DNA from: Novosphingobium sp. PhB165
GTDB taxonomy: Bacteria; Pseudomonadota; Alphaproteobacteria; Sphingomonadales; Sphingomonadaceae
Direction of reading: 5' to 3'
NCBI RefSeq assembly: GCF_004341845.1
Contig: NZ_SLVB01000001.1
Span: forward strand, 992,001-1,056,000
DNA: 64,000 nucleotides
A program made the translations under genes and the position numbers. Below, piece after piece: positions 8,971 to 17,654 of the stretch. The notes beneath the pieces were generated by a model, which ran no database searches, was not told where the DNA came from, and saw nothing but the letters and a program-made list of their open reading frames with translations. Each line of letters opens with the position of its first letter. The stretch's first letter is position 1.

Positions 8971-9163
8971 GGCATCCTTCGCGTCTGTTCTTTCTCCCGG
9001 CGTTACCCAGCGGGCATCGCACCCACAAGCCAAGGGCCAACGCCCCGGCGAAAACCGCCTGGGAGTTCACCGAATTGACGAAAATGCGCCTCGTGAGCAT
9101 CCTCTTGCCAAGGGGCTCGGCCGGTCGATCGCCAAACCCGGGACCGGAATTGGGGAAACAACG

Positions 9164-9652
9164 ATGCCGGCAATCCGCCAGATCATCCTGCTCAGCATTG
9201 CTCTTGCCGCTCCGGCCGCCGCGCAAGCGCCGAAGGCCGCCGCACTGTCACCCGCGCAGTTCGACCAGTTGATGCGCGCGGCGGGCTACGTGAAGGCCGG
9301 CAATGTCTGACACGGCTGCGACGGCGCCACTACCGTCACCCGTCAGGCGGTGGAACTCAAGGACATCAACGGAGACGGCCACCCCGAAGCCCTCATCACC
9401 GCCGAAAGCACCGAATGCTTCGGCATGGCCGGCGCAGGTTTCCAGCTCCTGCGCCAGACACCCGCCGGCTGGCAGCTCATGGCCAACGAGACCGGCATTG
9501 CCACCTTCCAGACCACGCGCGGGGTCGACGGCTATCCCGATATCGAGATCAGCGGCCCCGGCTTCTGCTTCCCCATCGCCCGCTGGAGCGGCAGTGAATA
9601 CAAGACGATCCGCTTCGCTTACGAAGGCAAGACCTGCAAGCCGCCGCGCTGA
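9164..9652 (+). pseudogene. Secreted protein gene interrupted by an in-frame TGA
   Basis: The ATG after a GGGGA motif starts a protein with a clean signal peptide (IILLSIALAAPAAAQA) and a segment ending GYVKAGNV, then TGA at 9308-9310. The same frame continues without another stop for 114 codons, starting HGCDGATTVTRQ and including ELKDINGDGHPEAL, an EF-hand/VCBS-like Ca-binding loop, and ending TCKPPR. Read through, it would be a 162-codon periplasmic protein. The most economical reading is a recent nonsense mutation (a Trp TGG to TGA would fit) or a sequencing error; stop readthrough cannot be excluded because the next base is C. Confidence 0.65.
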
Positions 9653-9653
9653 A

Positions 9654-10427
9654 TCACTGGCGAACCGCCCCGATGGCCGCGGGCGAGACATAGCGCGTGG
9701 TCGAAATCCCTCCATCCACCGCGATGGTCTGGCCATTGACGAAGCCTGCCTCGTCGGAAGCAAGGAAGGCCACCATGTTGCCAATATCCGCCGCCGAGCA
9801 ATCGCGCTGGAGCGGGGTGAGTTCGTGGTTGGTGCGGCGGAAGAAGTCGAGATCCCAGAAGGCCGTCGTCATTTCCGTGCGAACCACGGTCGGCGCGACA
9901 TAGTTCGAGCGGATGCCGCGCGGGCCGTATTCGGCGGCCATCGTCTGCATCAAGCCGATCTGTCCGGCCTTGACGGTGGAATAAGCCCCGCCGCCCGGAG
10001 TGCCGTAGAGTCCCCAGGTCGAACCGATGAAGAGGATCGAACTTCCCTCACCCATCACTTTCAGTGCCTCTCGGCAGAGCCGGAACGGCGCGCGCAGGGA
10101 AATGCCGAGCACTTCGTCCAGCATGTCGTCAGTGGTCTGGTCCACCGGCCCAAAGTTGAACGAGCCCGCATTGTTGACCAGCACATCGAGCCGGCCGAAC
10201 TTCTCCACCGCAGCTTCGACAATCGCACGCGGCGCGTCGTCCGCCGTGGCATCGACGGCGACGAAATCGAACGCCATCGTATCAGCCAGCGCATCTTTCA
10301 GCGCCTGAAGCTTGCCCGCATTGCGCCCGGTGCCGAGGACTTTCACGCCCTTCGCGCCCAGCGCGCGGACTATGGCCTCGCCTATGCCGCCTGCCGCTCC
10401 GGTGACGACTGCTACCTTGCCCTTCAT
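9654..10427 (-). CDS. SDR family oxidoreductase
   Basis: 257 residues with all classical SDR motifs: TGAAGGIGEA, LVNNAGSFN, catalytic Ser in FIGSTWGLYG and YSTVK. The C-terminal region reads NGQTIAVDGGISTTRYV. Its stop codon begins 1 nt after the end of the convergent interrupted gene, and REP-like arms lie just upstream of its start. It probably belongs with the flavoprotein gene upstream on the same strand in a catabolic function; substrate unknown. Confidence 0.88.
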   Translation of the reverse strand: MKGKVAVVTGAAGGIGEAIVRALGAKGVKVLGTGRNAGKLQALKDALADTMAFDFVAVDATADDAPRAIVEAAVEKFGRLDVLVNNAGSFNFGPVDQTTDDMLDEVLGISLRAPFRLCREALKVMGEGSSILFIGSTWGLYGTPGGGAYSTVKAGQIGLMQTMAAEYGPRGIRSNYVAPTVVRTEMTTAFWDLDFFRRTNHELTPLQRDCSAADIGNMVAFLASDEAGFVNGQTIAVDGGISTTRYVSPAAIGAVRQ

Positions 10428-10464
10428 TGAACCTGCTCCGCTTGTGCCGTCGCCGCTTTGAGGA

Positions 10465-10593
10465 AGCGAGATCCCCGCCTTCGCGGGAATAACGGTAATT
10501 TTTCAATCACGATTGTCCTGGGAAGCTGCGAAGAGGCCAGCGAGATCGCCCCCACCTTACTCCGTCATCCCCGCGAAGGCGGGGATCCCGCTT
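10465..10593. repeat. REP-type repeat arms, copy 2 (outward-facing)
   Basis: Two related ~32-bp arms lie at 10465-10496 (aagcgagatccccgccttcg...) and 10562-10593 (ccgtcatccccgcgaaggcg...), separated by 65 bp. Here the arms are arranged in the opposite order to copies 1, 3, 4 and 6, and the core has atccccg instead of gtccccg. They occupy the gap between an SDR gene and the upstream flavoprotein gene on the same strand. Confidence 0.8.
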
Positions 10594-10609
10594 CCTTCAA
10601 CCTCTCGAT

Positions 10610-12328
10610 TTAGCCCGTTCGCTGGTTCCCCGCACGCTCGGCAATGTCGTTGGCGGCAACGAACCCGAAGGTCATAGCCGGTCCAATGGTCGCCCCCGCC
10701 CCGGGATAAGTGTCGCCGAACGGCGTCCCCGAATTGTTGCCCGCCGCATAGAGCCCCGCAATCGGCTGCCCCGCGCCATCCAGCACCCGCGCCCGCGCGT
10801 CGCAGCGCAGCCCGCCCTTGGTGCCGAGATCGCCATTGTTGATCGGCACCGCGTAGAACGGCGCCTTGTCGATCGGCCCGATATTCGGGTTGGGCGTGGA
10901 CGAAGGATCCCCGAACATCTGGTCATAGGGGTTCATGCCCCGCCCGAACTCCGGATCGACGCCGGTCTTCGCATAGCCGTTCATATTGGCGATCGTCTGC
11001 TTCACCGCCTCGACCGGCAGATGCGTCTTGGCGCAAAGTTCCTCAATGGTCTCCGCGCGGAAGACGTAATGGTCCCACCAGTCCGCCGGAACCTTGTACT
11101 CGGCGGTATGGACCGTGGGCATCAGCCCGCCGGCGCTGAACTTCTTGCGGAATTTGGCGTCGAAGATCAGCCAGCACGGGCAGTTCGCCCCGCTCTCAAC
11201 CTGATCGCGCACCATGGCCTGACCGAACTGGTCGTAGCCGCAGGCCTCGTCCACAAAGCGCACCCCCTTGCGGTTCACCACCACGCTCCACGGACGGCCG
11301 ACATCGAAAGCAGCCTGATGGATCTCATGGAAGTTGGAGGCGCCCTTCATCGGCAGGGTCATCGTCGGGATCCACCAGCCTTGCGAGGTATGCTCGGTAG
11401 ACGCGCCGATCCCTTCCGCCGCGATCATTGCCTCGCCGCGATTGCCATCTTCCGGCGTCGAGGAATGACGTGTGAGGCCAGGGACAGGATAGAACCGATC
11501 GCGCAGCGCCTGATTCCACTCGAACCCGCCCGCCGCCAGCACGACGCCGTGCCGCGCCTCCACGGCATATTTGCGGCCGAAGTTGGAAACCTCGATCCCG
11601 GTAACCCGGCCGCCCTCGTCCACCGTCAGGCCTTCGAGAGAAGTTTCCATCCGCAATTCCGCACCGCGCGCGAAGACCTGCTCGTAGGTCGCCCCCATCA
11701 GTGCCGCGCCCTGCGTGAAGCGCTTGTCCCGGTGCGAAACCTTGCGCGTCGAGCGATCCATCCAGTAGCGCCCGATCATCTTGCCCGCGACCATGCGCCA
11801 GCCCTTGGACTGCATCATCAGCGCGAACGTCTCGGTCAGGTCCATGGCATAGCGGCCGAACAGCTTGAAGCGGTTGTACTGCTCGCGCATCAAGGCATAG
11901 CGCCCGTCGCCCAGTTGCCGTCCGTCGAACGTCGGTACGATCACCGAACGATCCGCCCGCGCACCGGGACGGCCGGGAAAATAGTCCGGCCACGCCGCCG
12001 CCATGACCGAAACGCCGGTGGACTTGAGGAAATGCAGCATGCGCGGCGCCTCGTCCACGAAAGCCTCCAGCCGCTCGCGGTTGACCGGCACGCCGATGGT
12101 GGCGTCGAGATATTCCAGCGCGCTCTCACGGCTGTCTCCCTGATCGCCGTCGAGCCCGTGATTGGGGATCCACATGACCCCGCCCGAAGTAGCGGAAGTG
12201 CCGCCGAACTTATGCGATTTCTCGACGATCAGCACTTTCAGGCCAAGATCGGCGCTGCGCAGCGCCGCCATGGCGCCCGCCGAGCCCGATCCCACCACCA
12301 CGACATCGAAACTCTCAGCAGCCGCCAC
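10610..12328 (-). CDS. FAD-dependent dehydrogenase, 3-ketosteroid-delta1-dehydrogenase-like
   Basis: 572 residues from a GTG start (12326-12328) with GGGAG 7 nt upstream; no ATG gives a plausible N-terminus. The FAD-binding fold is at the start (VVVVGSGSAGAMAAL), followed by KFGGTSATSGGVMWIPN, which is characteristic of the fumarate reductase/KstD family. The C-terminus has PFYAVPINNGDLGTKGG and GDTYPGAGATIGPAMTFG, the segments that carry conserved catalytic Tyr/Gly and FAD contacts in KstD. These enzymes desaturate ring A of 3-ketosteroids or analogous cyclic ketones. Divergent from a Rieske ferredoxin gene. The KstD substrate assignment is an inference from family. Confidence 0.85.
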   Translation of the reverse strand: MAAAESFDVVVVGSGSAGAMAALRSADLGLKVLIVEKSHKFGGTSATSGGVMWIPNHGLDGDQGDSRESALEYLDATIGVPVNRERLEAFVDEAPRMLHFLKSTGVSVMAAAWPDYFPGRPGARADRSVIVPTFDGRQLGDGRYALMREQYNRFKLFGRYAMDLTETFALMMQSKGWRMVAGKMIGRYWMDRSTRKVSHRDKRFTQGAALMGATYEQVFARGAELRMETSLEGLTVDEGGRVTGIEVSNFGRKYAVEARHGVVLAAGGFEWNQALRDRFYPVPGLTRHSSTPEDGNRGEAMIAAEGIGASTEHTSQGWWIPTMTLPMKGASNFHEIHQAAFDVGRPWSVVVNRKGVRFVDEACGYDQFGQAMVRDQVESGANCPCWLIFDAKFRKKFSAGGLMPTVHTAEYKVPADWWDHYVFRAETIEELCAKTHLPVEAVKQTIANMNGYAKTGVDPEFGRGMNPYDQMFGDPSSTPNPNIGPIDKAPFYAVPINNGDLGTKGGLRCDARARVLDGAGQPIAGLYAAGNNSGTPFGDTYPGAGATIGPAMTFGFVAANDIAERAGNQRTG

Positions 12329-12528
12329 CCATGTTCTCCCGATGTGCGCATCATGCGGCGCGCATTTTTCGGGAGTCTTATCGCGTCGGCGGCTTGCCCG
12401 CGAAATGACCGCCACGGTACAGCGTCTTGCTTGATCCTGCTTGTGCCCGCTCCGCGCCCTTGCGTCGCGGCGGCACCGCAAGCAGGTCCGCAAGACATGC
12501 CCCCTTCAGGGCCCCTAAGCGAACCGGG

Positions 12529-12849
12529 ATGATGATGACCGAAAAGACCTTCGTTGCCGCAGCCAAATTGGAAGACGTGCCCGCCGGCTCGAAGCTCATG
12601 GTGGAAGTGAACGGCATCAGCGTGCTCCTGTGCAACACGAAGGACCGCATTTTCGCCGTGCGCAACTTGTGCAGCCATGCCTACGAGACGCTGGAATGCG
12701 GAAGGATGCGCAATGGCTGGATCTCCTGCCCGGTCCATGGTGCCCGCTTCGATCTCGAAACCGGCGCGCCGATCAATCCGCCCGCGACGATGCCGATCGA
12801 GGTTTACGAAGTGCGGGTGGAAGGCGAGATGATCGAAGTGGCCGTGTGA
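12529..12849 (+). CDS. Rieske [2Fe-2S] ferredoxin
   Basis: 106 residues from the first of three consecutive in-frame ATGs; starts at 12532 or 12535 are equally possible. It is a single-domain Rieske protein: NLCSHAYETLECG supplies Cys48 and His50, and ISCPVHGARFDLETG supplies Cys67 and His70. Such ferredoxins pass electrons to Rieske-type ring-hydroxylating oxygenases or related monooxygenases, but no oxygenase component is encoded in the window. It diverges from the KstD-like gene across 200 bp that probably hold both promoters. Confidence 0.92.
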   Translation: MMMTEKTFVAAAKLEDVPAGSKLMVEVNGISVLLCNTKDRIFAVRNLCSHAYETLECGRMRNGWISCPVHGARFDLETGAPINPPATMPIEVYEVRVEGEMIEVAV

Positions 12850-12911
12850 AGGCGGCTGGCGGACCAATCGCCGCCACCCTTTGCCTGACGCTGCCCTGAC
12901 CCAAACTCACT

Positions 12912-12999
12912 CCGTCGCCCCCGTGAAGGCGGGGGCCCCGCTGCTTCCTTGCCACTCCAGCCAAGAAAAGCGGGATCGCCGCCTTCGCGGAGATGACGG
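12912..12999. repeat. REP-type inverted repeat, copy 3
   Basis: Same arrangement as copy 1 but with more divergence: the left arm begins ccgtcgcccccgtgaaggcg and the right arm ends gccttcgcggagatgacggg. The mismatches (gtgaagg for gcgaagg, cggagatgac for cggggacgac) weaken the hairpin. It lies between the Rieske ferredoxin and the next acyl-CoA dehydrogenase. Confidence 0.8.
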
Positions 13000-13118
13000 G
13001 TTCTATTGCTCACGATCTATCGGCCCCTTCTAACGCCGACTTGGCCCATATCCCCGATATCGCCGCAGCGACCTGCCTCCGTCTGGACGCCCACCAGCGC
13101 GACCGGCAAGGACAGGGC

Positions 13119-14300
13119 ATGACCGATACAGCCGATCTAGAAGCCCTGCGGCGCGAAGTCCGCAGCTTCCTCGCCGCCGAAGCGCCCACCGGCTGGCGCG
13201 ATGCCAGCCGCACGCAAGACGATTTCGTCCGCACCCAGCGGGACTGGTTCGGTAAGCTTGTCCGCGCCGGATATGCGATCCCGCACTGGCCCGCCGAATA
13301 TCCCGGCGGCGGCCGCAGTCTGGCCGAACAGAAAGTGATCTACGAAGAACTGGCCGGCGCCGATTGCCCGCGCCTGCTGCTCTCGTTCGTCTCCACTTAC
13401 CATGCCTTCGCCACCCTGCACGAATGCGGCAATGCCGAGCAGAAGGCGCGTTATCTGCCGAAAATCCTTGAGGGCGAGACATGGTGCCAGGGCTTCTCCG
13501 AGCCCGGCGCCGGATCGGATCTCGCCGCGATCAAGACGCGCGCGGAACTGAAGGGCGATGTCTACGTCATCAACGGCCAGAAAGTCTGGTCGACGATGGC
13601 CCAGTTCGCGGACAAGTGCCTGCTGCTGGCGCGCACTTCGTCTGACGGCGTCAAGCAGGCGGGCATCACCTACCTGCTGATGGACATGAAGGCCCCCGGC
13701 GTCACTGTCCGCCCGATCCACCAGATCCAGGGCGACGAGGAATTCGCCGAAATCTTCCTCGACAACGTGGAGATTCCGGTCTCCGAACGCGTGGGCGAGG
13801 AAGGCAAAGGCTGGGCCGTGGCGCAAGCCACGCTGGCTTCCGAACGCGGCCTCACGCTGATGGAACTGTCCTACCGCATGCGCGGCGCGCTGGGCCGCGT
13901 GGCCAAGCTGATCCGCGAGCATGGGCACGAGGAAGATCGCGGCGTGCTGCGCGATTTCGGTACGCTGGTCACGCAAGTGGACGCCGTCTGCGCGATTGCC
14001 GACCAGTTCCTCGACAACCGCATCAACGGGATCGAGCGCATGGGCGACGCCTCCATCGTCAAGAACGCCTATAGCCGCGCGCTGCGGGCCTATTCGGCGC
14101 TGGGCCTGCGACTGGGCGGCATGGACGAGCAATATGTCGCGCCGATCACTTTCGGCGATCTCAATACCGGCAACTGGATGGCCGATTTCATGAATTCCTA
14201 TGCCTGGACCATCGCCGGCGGCAGCGAGGAAGTGCAGCGCAACATCATCGCCGAACGCATGCTCGACATGCCGCGCGAGCCGAAGGGGTGGGTGCTGTGA
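13119..14300 (+). CDS. Acyl-CoA dehydrogenase, long subunit
   Basis: 393 residues from the ATG preceded by AAGGACAGG; upstream in-frame codons lack family similarity. Full-length ACAD with WCQGFSEPGAGSDLAAI, VINGQKVWSTMAQFAD, and a C-terminal GGSEEVQRNIIAERMLDMPREP. It oxidises an acyl-CoA with FAD and passes electrons to ETF. Its stop overlaps the GTG start of a short ACAD, repeating the long/short arrangement found at 6908-8970 on the other strand. Likely an alpha2-beta2 enzyme acting on a bulky acyl-CoA. Confidence 0.9.
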   Translation: MTDTADLEALRREVRSFLAAEAPTGWRDASRTQDDFVRTQRDWFGKLVRAGYAIPHWPAEYPGGGRSLAEQKVIYEELAGADCPRLLLSFVSTYHAFATLHECGNAEQKARYLPKILEGETWCQGFSEPGAGSDLAAIKTRAELKGDVYVINGQKVWSTMAQFADKCLLLARTSSDGVKQAGITYLLMDMKAPGVTVRPIHQIQGDEEFAEIFLDNVEIPVSERVGEEGKGWAVAQATLASERGLTLMELSYRMRGALGRVAKLIREHGHEEDRGVLRDFGTLVTQVDAVCAIADQFLDNRINGIERMGDASIVKNAYSRALRAYSALGLRLGGMDEQYVAPITFGDLNTGNWMADFMNSYAWTIAGGSEEVQRNIIAERMLDMPREPKGWVL

Positions 14301-15298
14301 TCGAGCTCAACGAACTGACCGACGCCGCGCAGAAGGCGTTCCCGGCCGACAAGCTCTCGCCCTCGCGCGATGAAAGCTGGCAACTGGCCGCCGAGATGGG
14401 CTGGCTGATGGTGCGCCTGCCCGAAGAGGACGGCGGCCTTGGCTTCACGCGCGAGGCTTCGACGGCGCTGCACCTCGAAATGGGCCGCGTTCTGGCCGCC
14501 ATGCCGCTGATCCCGGCCCAACTGGGCCTTCAGGCGGTTATCGCCAGCGAGGATTTCGCCGAGCGGGCGGACTGGCTCGAACGGCTGGCGGGCGGCGAAT
14601 ATGCGCCGCTGCCGATGTTGTCCGCGAAGCTGACGCAAGGCTCGGACGGCAGCATTTCGGGCACGATTTCCGGTGTTTTCGAGGCCGACATGGCGGTTGC
14701 CGTGGTCGCGCAGCTTCCCGGTGGTTATGCGCTGGTACCGCTCGATGCGCCGGGCGTCTCGCTGGTCGAACGGCCGATCTGGGACCCCAGCCGCCGCCTC
14801 TTTGACGTGGTGCTGGAAAGCTATACCCCTACCCTCATGCTCACCGACGCGTCGGGCGCCAAGGCGCTCCACGACCGGCTTTCGGGTGAGGCGCAACTCG
14901 CCCTCGCGGCGGACTGCATCGGCGCGGCGGGCGCCGCGCTCGACATGACGATCGAGTACATGAAGGTCCGCCGCCAGTTCGACCGGCCGATTGCGCTCTT
15001 CCAGGCCCTGAAGCACCGCGCCGCCGACATGAAGACGCGCATCGTCGTTGCCGAAGCCCTGCTGTGGAAGCGCGTGCGGGACGAAAGCGCAAGCGTGACC
15101 GAACTGGCGGCTGCCAAAGTCCTCGCCGCCGAAGCCTTCCGTTTCGTCACGGAAGAGATGGTGCAACTCCACGGCGGCATCGGCCTCACCGACGAGCATC
15201 CCTGCCACCTGTTCCTCAAGCGCGCGCTGCTGAACCTGCAACTTTGCGGCAATGCAGACCTCTGGAACGAGCGCGTGGGGCGCGAAGCACTCGCCTGA
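14297..15298 (+). CDS. Acyl-CoA dehydrogenase family protein, short subunit
   Basis: 333 residues from the GTG that overlaps the upstream TGA (GTGA); a GTG at 14288 is the alternative. The N-terminal helical domain has LPEEDGGLGFTREA. The middle domain is poorly conserved and lacks the QGFSEP.AGSD stretch of its partner. The C-terminal domain has VRRQFDRPIALFQALKHRAADM and LHGGIGLTDEHPCHLF. This fits the second subunit of a heteromeric ACAD. The coupled start, shared orientation and complementary domain retention support pairing with the preceding gene. Confidence 0.87.
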   Translation: MIELNELTDAAQKAFPADKLSPSRDESWQLAAEMGWLMVRLPEEDGGLGFTREASTALHLEMGRVLAAMPLIPAQLGLQAVIASEDFAERADWLERLAGGEYAPLPMLSAKLTQGSDGSISGTISGVFEADMAVAVVAQLPGGYALVPLDAPGVSLVERPIWDPSRRLFDVVLESYTPTLMLTDASGAKALHDRLSGEAQLALAADCIGAAGAALDMTIEYMKVRRQFDRPIALFQALKHRAADMKTRIVVAEALLWKRVRDESASVTELAAAKVLAAEAFRFVTEEMVQLHGGIGLTDEHPCHLFLKRALLNLQLCGNADLWNERVGREALA

Positions 15299-15371
15299 AA
15301 AGGCGGGACTTGCGCAACCTTGCGGGGGCGGTGACAGTTGGGACTCCCAAGTCCCCGCAGGAACCGCCCCG

Positions 15372-16316
15372 ATGAGCGAGCCAGCCAGCGTTACCGCGCA
15401 CTTCAAGGCCAATATCGTCCTCTACGGCGCGCTCGCGGCCAATCTCGGCATCGCCGTCGCCAAGTTCACGGCCGCCGCGATCAGCGGTTCTTCCTCGATG
15501 CTGACCGAGGGCGTGCACTCGCTGGTCGACAGCGGCAACCAGATCCTGCTGCTCTACGGCCAGAAGCGCGCCAGCCGCCCCGCCGACTTTTCACACCCCT
15601 TCGGATATGGGCGTGAACTCTATTTCTGGGCCTTCGTCGTCGCCATCCTGATCTTCGCGGTGGGCGCGGGCGTGTCGATCTACGAGGGGCTGGTCCACAT
15701 CACCAATCCGCGCCGGATCGAGGATCCGACACTGAACTATATCGTGCTGGCCATCGCCTTCGTCATGGAAGGCGCCTCATGGACCCTTGCCGTGCGCGAA
15801 TTCAATGCCGGTCGCGGCGACCAGACCTGGTGGCGCGCGATCCACCGCAGCAAGGATCCTCCCGGCTTCATCGTGCTGTTCGAGGACAGCGCCGCGCTGA
15901 TCGGCCTCGTCATCGCCGCGATCGGCATCTGGGCGGCGATCCACTTCGACGATCCCCGCATCGATGGCGTGGCCTCGGTCCTGATCGGCTGCGTTCTCGC
16001 GGGTGTGGCCATCGTTCTGGCGCGCGAAGCGAAGGGTCTTCTGATCGGCGAAGCGGCCGACCCGGTGCTCATCGGCCAGCTTCGCGGAGTGCTCGACGGC
16101 CACCCGCGTATCGACGCGGTGAACCACATACGCACTATCCACACGAGTCCGCAGGCGATCTTCGTGGCCATCAGCGCCGACTTTGCCGACGACCTCCTTA
16201 TGGGCGAGGCAGAAACCCTGATCGAGGAACTGGAGCACCGGATGAAAGCGCTCTCGCCCTGGATCACCTCGATCTATATCCGGCCCGAGAAACGGGCAGA
16301 TGCGATGGTGTGGTAG
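15372..16316 (+). CDS. Cation diffusion facilitator family transporter
   Basis: 314 residues from MSEPASVTAHFK; the frame is open upstream but the family begins here. CDF proteins export divalent metals such as Zn2+ across the inner membrane by proton antiport. About five or six hydrophobic segments are visible. The metal-site motif of TM2 is present in GVHSLVDSGNQ, a second acidic pair in TM5 lies in DDPRIDGVASVLIG, and the C-terminal cytoplasmic domain begins near LLIGEAADP. It stands alone after the ACAD pair. Metal specificity cannot be read. Confidence 0.9.
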   Translation: MSEPASVTAHFKANIVLYGALAANLGIAVAKFTAAAISGSSSMLTEGVHSLVDSGNQILLLYGQKRASRPADFSHPFGYGRELYFWAFVVAILIFAVGAGVSIYEGLVHITNPRRIEDPTLNYIVLAIAFVMEGASWTLAVREFNAGRGDQTWWRAIHRSKDPPGFIVLFEDSAALIGLVIAAIGIWAAIHFDDPRIDGVASVLIGCVLAGVAIVLAREAKGLLIGEAADPVLIGQLRGVLDGHPRIDAVNHIRTIHTSPQAIFVAISADFADDLLMGEAETLIEELEHRMKALSPWITSIYIRPEKRADAMVW

Positions 16317-16390
16317 GCTAATTCGGCAATTCCGACATCGTGGCCCGGCTTTGCTTTGCTTTGCTCTGCCTCGCACCCTCCTCCCAGACA

Positions 16391-16478
16391 CCGTCGCCCC
16401 CGCGAAGGCGGGGGCCCCGCTGCCTTTTTGCCTTGCGCGCAAGAAAAGCGGGGTCCCCGCCTTCGCGGGGACGACGGG
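16391..16478. repeat. REP-type inverted repeat, copy 4
   Basis: The best-preserved copy together with copy 6: ccgtcgcccccgcgaaggcg opens the left arm and gccttcgcggggacgacggg closes the right arm, with a ~24-bp spacer. It sits in the gap between the convergent CDF transporter and E1 beta genes, and is separate from the U-tract terminator at 16568. Confidence 0.87.
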
Positions 16479-16567
16479 ACAGGTTTGGGTTGGTTTGATG
16501 TGAGGGGGTCTACGCCGGTTCCGGCCGCAAGGCTGGTCAGCCGTTCAACACCTTTGTCACTCCCCGC

Positions 16568-16602
16568 AAAACGAAAAAGGCCCCCGCATTGCTGCGAAGG
16601 CC
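16568..16602 (-). terminator. Rho-independent terminator of the E1 beta/alpha operon
   Basis: On the minus strand GGCCTTCGCA pairs with TGCGGGGGCC (10 bp including two G-U pairs) around a GCAA tetraloop and is followed by TTTTTCGTTTT. It begins 29 nt past the E1 beta stop codon, the expected place for the operon's terminator. Confidence 0.85.
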
Positions 16603-16631
16603 CTTCGTTTCCGTAACGCGGTGCTGCCGGA

Positions 16632-17654
16632 TCAGCCCATCGCGACGAGGCGCTGCGCCTCGGCAATGATTTCGGGCGGCTGCACGAGGAAAGCGTCTTC
16701 CAGCTTCTTGGCGAACGGCACCGAGCAATAGGGCGCGCCAAGGCGGCCAACCGGCGCCTTGAGCTTGCCGAACAGCGTTTCCTGCACGGTCGCGGCGATT
16801 TCCGCGCCCGGGCCGAAGTTGCGGCCGGCTTCGTGAACCACGAGCAGGCGACCGGTCTTCTCGGCCGAGGCCAGCACGGTTTCCTTGTCCCACGGCGAGA
16901 TCGTGCGCAGGTCCACCACTTCGACCGAGACGCCTGCCTTGGTCAGTTCCTCATAAGCCTGCATGACGGTGAACATCATCTGGCCATAGGAAACGATCGT
17001 GATGTCGCTACCCGGTGCAACGACGTTCGCCTTGCCCAGCGGGATCGGGCCCTGGTTGACCGGCACGTCCATCGGCACGAACAGCGTCTTGCCGCTTTCG
17101 ACGATGATGACCGGATCCGGGTCTTGAATGGCCGAGAGGTAGAGGCCCTTGAAGTCCGCCGGGGTCCAGGGGATCACCACCTTGATGCCGGCGGTGTGGC
17201 AGAACCATGCCTCGTAGAAGTCGGCATGCTGGCCGGCGGTCTGGTTGCCCGCGCCGGTCAAGGTGCGGATCACCATCGGCACCTGGCTCTGGCCGCCCGA
17301 CATGAAGCGCAGCTTGGCCGCGTGGTTCACGATCATGTCCATGGCGACAGTCGTGAAGTTCATCAGCATGATTTCGGCAACGGGCTTGTAGCCGCCCATG
17401 GCCGCGCCGATGGCCGCACCGATGATCGCCTGTTCCGAGATCGGCGTCGAGCGCACGCGCATCGTGCCGAACTTGGTGGAAAGGCCGCGCGTAACGCCGA
17501 CGACGCCGCCGCCTTCGTTGTCCGCGATGTCCTCGCCCAGCACGAGAACCTTGGGATCGGCCTCCATCGCCTCCATCAGCGCGGCGTTGATCGCCTGGAG
17601 GCCGTTCATCTTCACCGTTTCGACGGTGGTGGTTTCAAGCGTATCGGTGCTCAT
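16632..17654 (-). CDS. 2-oxoacid dehydrogenase (pyruvate/acetoin type) E1 component, beta subunit
   Basis: 340 residues. With the alpha subunit it makes a thiamine-diphosphate E1 that decarboxylates a 2-oxoacid or acetoin-type substrate and transfers the acyl group to a lipoyl E2. Visible are MNGLQAINAALMEAM, VLVLGEDIADNEGG (the ThDP-contacting Glu), TPISEQAIIGAAIGAAMGG, and GQHADFYEAWFCHTAGIKV. Its ATG overlaps the alpha stop (ATGA). No E2 or E3 gene lies alongside, so the partner components must be encoded elsewhere. Branched-chain, pyruvate and acetoin specificities cannot be separated here. Confidence 0.88.
   Translation of the reverse strand: MSTDTLETTTVETVKMNGLQAINAALMEAMEADPKVLVLGEDIADNEGGGVVGVTRGLSTKFGTMRVRSTPISEQAIIGAAIGAAMGGYKPVAEIMLMNFTTVAMDMIVNHAAKLRFMSGGQSQVPMVIRTLTGAGNQTAGQHADFYEAWFCHTAGIKVVIPWTPADFKGLYLSAIQDPDPVIIVESGKTLFVPMDVPVNQGPIPLGKANVVAPGSDITIVSYGQMMFTVMQAYEELTKAGVSVEVVDLRTISPWDKETVLASAEKTGRLLVVHEAGRNFGPGAEIAATVQETLFGKLKAPVGRLGAPYCSVPFAKKLEDAFLVQPPEIIAEAQRLVAMG

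Noticed and set aside
9308..9310. Selenocysteine codon reading of the in-frame TGA
   Set aside because: No SECIS-like hairpin was noticed just after the TGA, and the protein does not resemble a known selenoprotein family.
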